Assembly: GCA_030770535.1 (NCBI GenBank)
Contig: JASVEC010000007.1
Location: forward strand, 1,116,001 to 1,180,000
Reading direction: 5' to 3'
Length of the DNA stretch: 64,000 nucleotides
DNA from: Batkoa obscura
Lineage: Eukaryota; Entomophthoromycota; Entomophthoromycetes; Entomophthorales; Batkoaceae
Shown: piece by piece, positions 61,063 through 64,000 of the stretch
Position numbering within the stretch: the first letter of the stretch is position 1
Layout of the letters: each line of letters opens with the position of its first letter
Program-made: the position numbers and the translations under genes
Notes under the pieces: model-generated
The model's input: only the letters and a program-made list of their open reading frames with translations
What the model was told of the DNA's origin: nothing
The model's database searches: none

Positions 61063-62326
61063 GTGGGTAGTATTCTAATTTCTATTTAAGCAATTTAGAA
61101 GTCTGCTTTTATCATATCCTTTTATAGCAACTCATTTTGTATTTCATTAACCAATAAAACTCGACAGCTTGTATCCCATAATTGAAGTCCAAAATCCCGA
61201 GAAAATCAGTATAAAAAAGAAACAAACATATCATCAATATTTGCTCCTTCCTATGCCCAATTTAGCTAAACCGTCAATGATTTAACTGTTAAGGTACGAT
61301 AAGAAAAGGTGTTTGGAGCTTTAATTGATAAGTTTTTTGTTAGTTAAGGCACACATCCTTTTATCTTTTTTTGTCAATGGAAGCAGAATAAAGGCTATGT
61401 CCTAACTTTGTTTCGCTAACACCCTTGACCATCAATGTCGGCTGTTTGATAGTAGCTCTGTTACATTTGTGTATTATTTGTGTTTTTTATTTGTAAGTAT
61501 TTTTTTATATTATTTAATTTTTATGTGATGAACAAAACATAAACAAATGAACAATCCAACGCCTAAATATTAATTGAGGAGTCAATCTTTACTGAAATTG
61601 ATTTTGTTTTTGAACATTTTTAATCATTGATATTAATCATTATTTTTGTATAGATTCGGTTTTATATTTCCACAGTTTTTATGTAAGTATTTTTTATACT
61701 ATTTTTCTATTTCCAAATGATGATAAAAGCAGACGGGCGGACAGAAGAAATTCTCTCCATTAAGGGAGAGCGTACAAACTTTCCTGGTTAGAAGACTTGT
61801 TGATTGTCTATTTTTCTGATTTATATCAATATCATTTAGTCATAATCTACGTGCACTTTTACTTATTTCTCTTTTTTAGGCTGACTTGGTTGGATTTATT
61901 AATAAAAATTTACAAAATTTAATTTTTCTTTCTAATTTTGATTGGCTGGGGTTAAAAAATTTTCATTTTATTTTTTTGGCAAATTTTTTTTCGCATAATT
62001 CTAAAGTAAAATAACTTTATTTCTGCTTTGCAAATACTGTTTGATGTTCCAATAAAGTAAAAATAACTAAAATATGAAATGCCTAAATTGCAAACTTTTT
62101 GTAACAATAAAATTGTGCAATGAAATTCAAATCTGAAATTTCTTATTTTGATGTAAATTTTATACAAGATAAAGTGCAACTTGTAACCAGAAACCTATTG
62201 GTGATTTAACTAAAGCTGCAAAACTTGTAAAGTAACCCAATCAATCTTAAAAATTATGCACAACGTTAAAAATGATCTACTTGAAATTTGCCATCATAAA
62301 AATTAAAACTCAATTTTTTAAAAACC
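61063..62326. other. divergent promoter region between RIT1 and the SCI1-like gene, with odd contents
   Basis: At about 61080-61470 the minus strand has coding-like stretches broken by stops (FGLQLWDTSCRVLLVNEIQ, then IKQPTLMVKGVSETKLGHSL further up), possibly a decayed mobile-element gene. At 61730-61800 there is a GC-richer patch with a hairpin (CTCTCC-ATTAA-GGGAGAG). Neither is identified. Confidence 0.3.
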
Positions 62327-63515
62327 ATGAAAAACAAGTCCAAGTATTCAGAAGTTAGAGAGGATGTCATCGGTAATTTAAGTTAGTAGCCCAGTTTGAT
62401 AAAATAGCTAACAGAGTAGAAATATAGAGATAGATGAGGATGACTACTACCGTAAAAACAGTGAGTTTCGCTTATGGTTATTAGAAAATAAAGGAAAGTA
62501 TTTTATGGAGATGAATAATGAGGATCAAAAAAAATACTTCAAAAAATTTGTTAAAAAATGGAATTCAGGTGTATTGGAAGGTATTTAAATTTGTCATGGG
62601 TTAGTGATATATATAATAATTGAACAGATAAATTTTATGATGGAGTTAATAGCACCCAATTTGCCAAGGAGGATAATACTAGTTTCAAATGGAAGTTTGT
62701 AAATAAAATCGTAATTGGCAGTTGGAATCAATAAATTGAATACTAAACTAAACTATTAGGATGGAAGTGAGTTAGACAGAATAAGAGATACAGTGGACAC
62801 AGATACCAATAAACATAAAGTAAAACAACTGAGTATGGATAAAAAGAGAAGAGTCCAAGGTAGAATATAGCTAATAATAAATTTCCAGTTTATTTATGTA
62901 GTAGGTCCAACTATGCCATCAGATTTTTCGATCAAAAATCGAACCGACGCAAGTAAAAGTCAATACCTTAATCACATATAATGATACTAATAGAAAAATA
63001 GTACTTGAGGAAGAAGAATTGAATGCAACTGGAAGAGATAAAAAAAAGAGAGATAACAAAAGATTGCGTAAAGATAAAGAGGTATTATTGGAAGAATTAG
63101 TACCTAAAGCTACTGGAAGGTGGGATTATTCGAAGATACAAGGATAATAATATCTAAATAATTTTTTACAAATAGAGAAGCAATGATCGAAAAAAAACGA
63201 ATGAAAGCAGCATACACAAAGAGGGAAAATTCACCAGATGTTGTATTAGACGACAAAGAATTAATGGGAGGGGATGACTTTTACTCTACGTAAATTAAAA
63301 TATTATTAATCAATCAATGAGACTAATATATGTTCTATTTTAGGCTAGCAAAGCAAAAAAGCCGAGAATACCAAAGGAATACTCGTCGACAACAAATTGA
63401 AAAAGAAAAAGCAGAACAACTAAAACAAAGGGTAGCTTCCTATCAAGCTAAAGAAGAAGCTACCATGGATATGTTACGTAAATTGGCAGAGAAGTTTCAC
63501 ACGAAAAAAGATTAG
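62327..63515 (+). CDS. SCI1-like (style cell-cycle inhibitor-like) nuclear protein, about 8 exons
   Basis: Resembles the poorly characterised eukaryotic family named after plant style cell-cycle inhibitor 1. The ATG at 62327 opens a basic start (MKNKSKYSEV). Exon 2 holds the signature DEDDYYRKNSEFRLWLLENK then KYFKKFVKKWNSGVLE, and exon 3 KFYDGV. The middle has VQGPTMPSDFS, then EEEELNATGRDKKKRDNKRL and the REAMIEKKRMKAAYTKREN region with the acidic DLMGG-type motif (ELMGGDDFYST). The last exon is a basic helix ending TMDMLRKLAEKFHTKKD, as usual for the family. Introns are short; two junctions needed choice: one acceptor near 62999 and one donor near 63119 were taken because they alone keep the frame. 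Role unknown in fungi; probably nuclear. Confidence 0.75.
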
Positions 63516-64000
63516 ATGTGATATATAAGTATCATATTCTTTTTCGTTAAGTTTAATAATAAAAGGCAGATCGAAACTAAGGAACTTAATAAATTTAGTT
63601 ATGTAGCCCTCATAATGTTAAATTTTTAATGTTGTTTTACTTTGAATTTAAATATGCTTTATATATTTATCAACAGTTTTATGTTTAAATGTATCACTTT
63701 TACTGTTTCGTGCAAGGAATTTTTAAAGTAAAAGAGGATGTTTCTATTGAATATCTTATTTAAAGGATTTTGATAGTTTAGCTTATTTGGTTTGATAAAA
63801 ATTAGAAAGTCATACATTATTCAATTAAAAATAATATTTTTAAATTGAGTGGCTAAATACAACAAGAACCATTTAACTTGTAATACTATACCTTATAACT
63901 TACAATTACTCTATTTGTAAATAAATATATTAACTATTTTTATTATAAAGTTGATTCTATTTGATAACGTTAATTCACTCAAACTTAATGATTATACCAC
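63516..64000. other. 3' flank of the SCI1-like gene
   Basis: AT-rich; no gene, RNA or repeat recognised up to the window edge. Confidence 0.4.

Overview
The window is a piece of nuclear DNA from an AT-rich fungus, probably an early-diverging lineage (Entomophthoromycotina/Conidiobolus-like is my guess, not shown by the sequence). Supporting points are short spliceosomal introns of about 45-110 bp with GTAAGT-like donors, fungal-type Ssh4, Efr3 and Rit1, and two genes that baker's yeast lacks: a NEDD1-like gamma-tubulin targeting factor and a Munc13-like MUN/C2 protein. No rRNA, organellar or bacterial-type operon is seen.

Left third (1-22.3 kb): a single-exon poly(A)-binding protein gene with a very A-rich leader, an Ace2/Swi5-like C2H2 factor, a secreted KDKYP-repeat protein, a gene-poor stretch holding a small inverted-repeat element and a dead secreted-protein gene, then the 16-exon cohesin loader SCC2, convergent with SSH4, then the endonuclease III homologue NTH1 and a tRNA-Leu(AAG).

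Middle (22.4-50.9 kb): an accessory region. It begins and ends with two copies (one intact, one broken) of a membrane-anchored adhesin-like beta-repeat protein. Between them is a family of small secreted proteins that I do not recognise: three intact genes (30750, 46155, 48380) and at least four dead copies on the + strand, plus one more dead copy inverted at 9.4-9.9 kb. Upstream regions carry a shared box (ACGGARTAATTAT) and TATA motif, so whole transcription units were duplicated. The same region holds most of about 13 copies of a roughly 105-bp TA-flanked miniature inverted-repeat element, other hairpin elements and two relics of a zinc-knuckle mobile-element ORF. Conserved genes sit inside it in two islands: NEDD1-like (33-34.9 kb), and pantothenate kinase, the Munc13-like protein and a small secreted basic-repeat protein (37.3-43 kb).

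Right third (52.2-63.5 kb): a housekeeping block with EFR3 (plasma-membrane PI4-kinase scaffold), eIF2D/TMA64, RIT1 (initiator tRNA ribosyl-phosphate transferase; its stop is 104 bp from that of eIF2D) and an SCI1-like nuclear protein.

Exon boundaries were read by eye from reading-frame continuity and splice-site motifs; all need transcript support. The nearest thing to a new system here is the duplicating secreted-protein family with its conserved upstream module and the element swarm around it.
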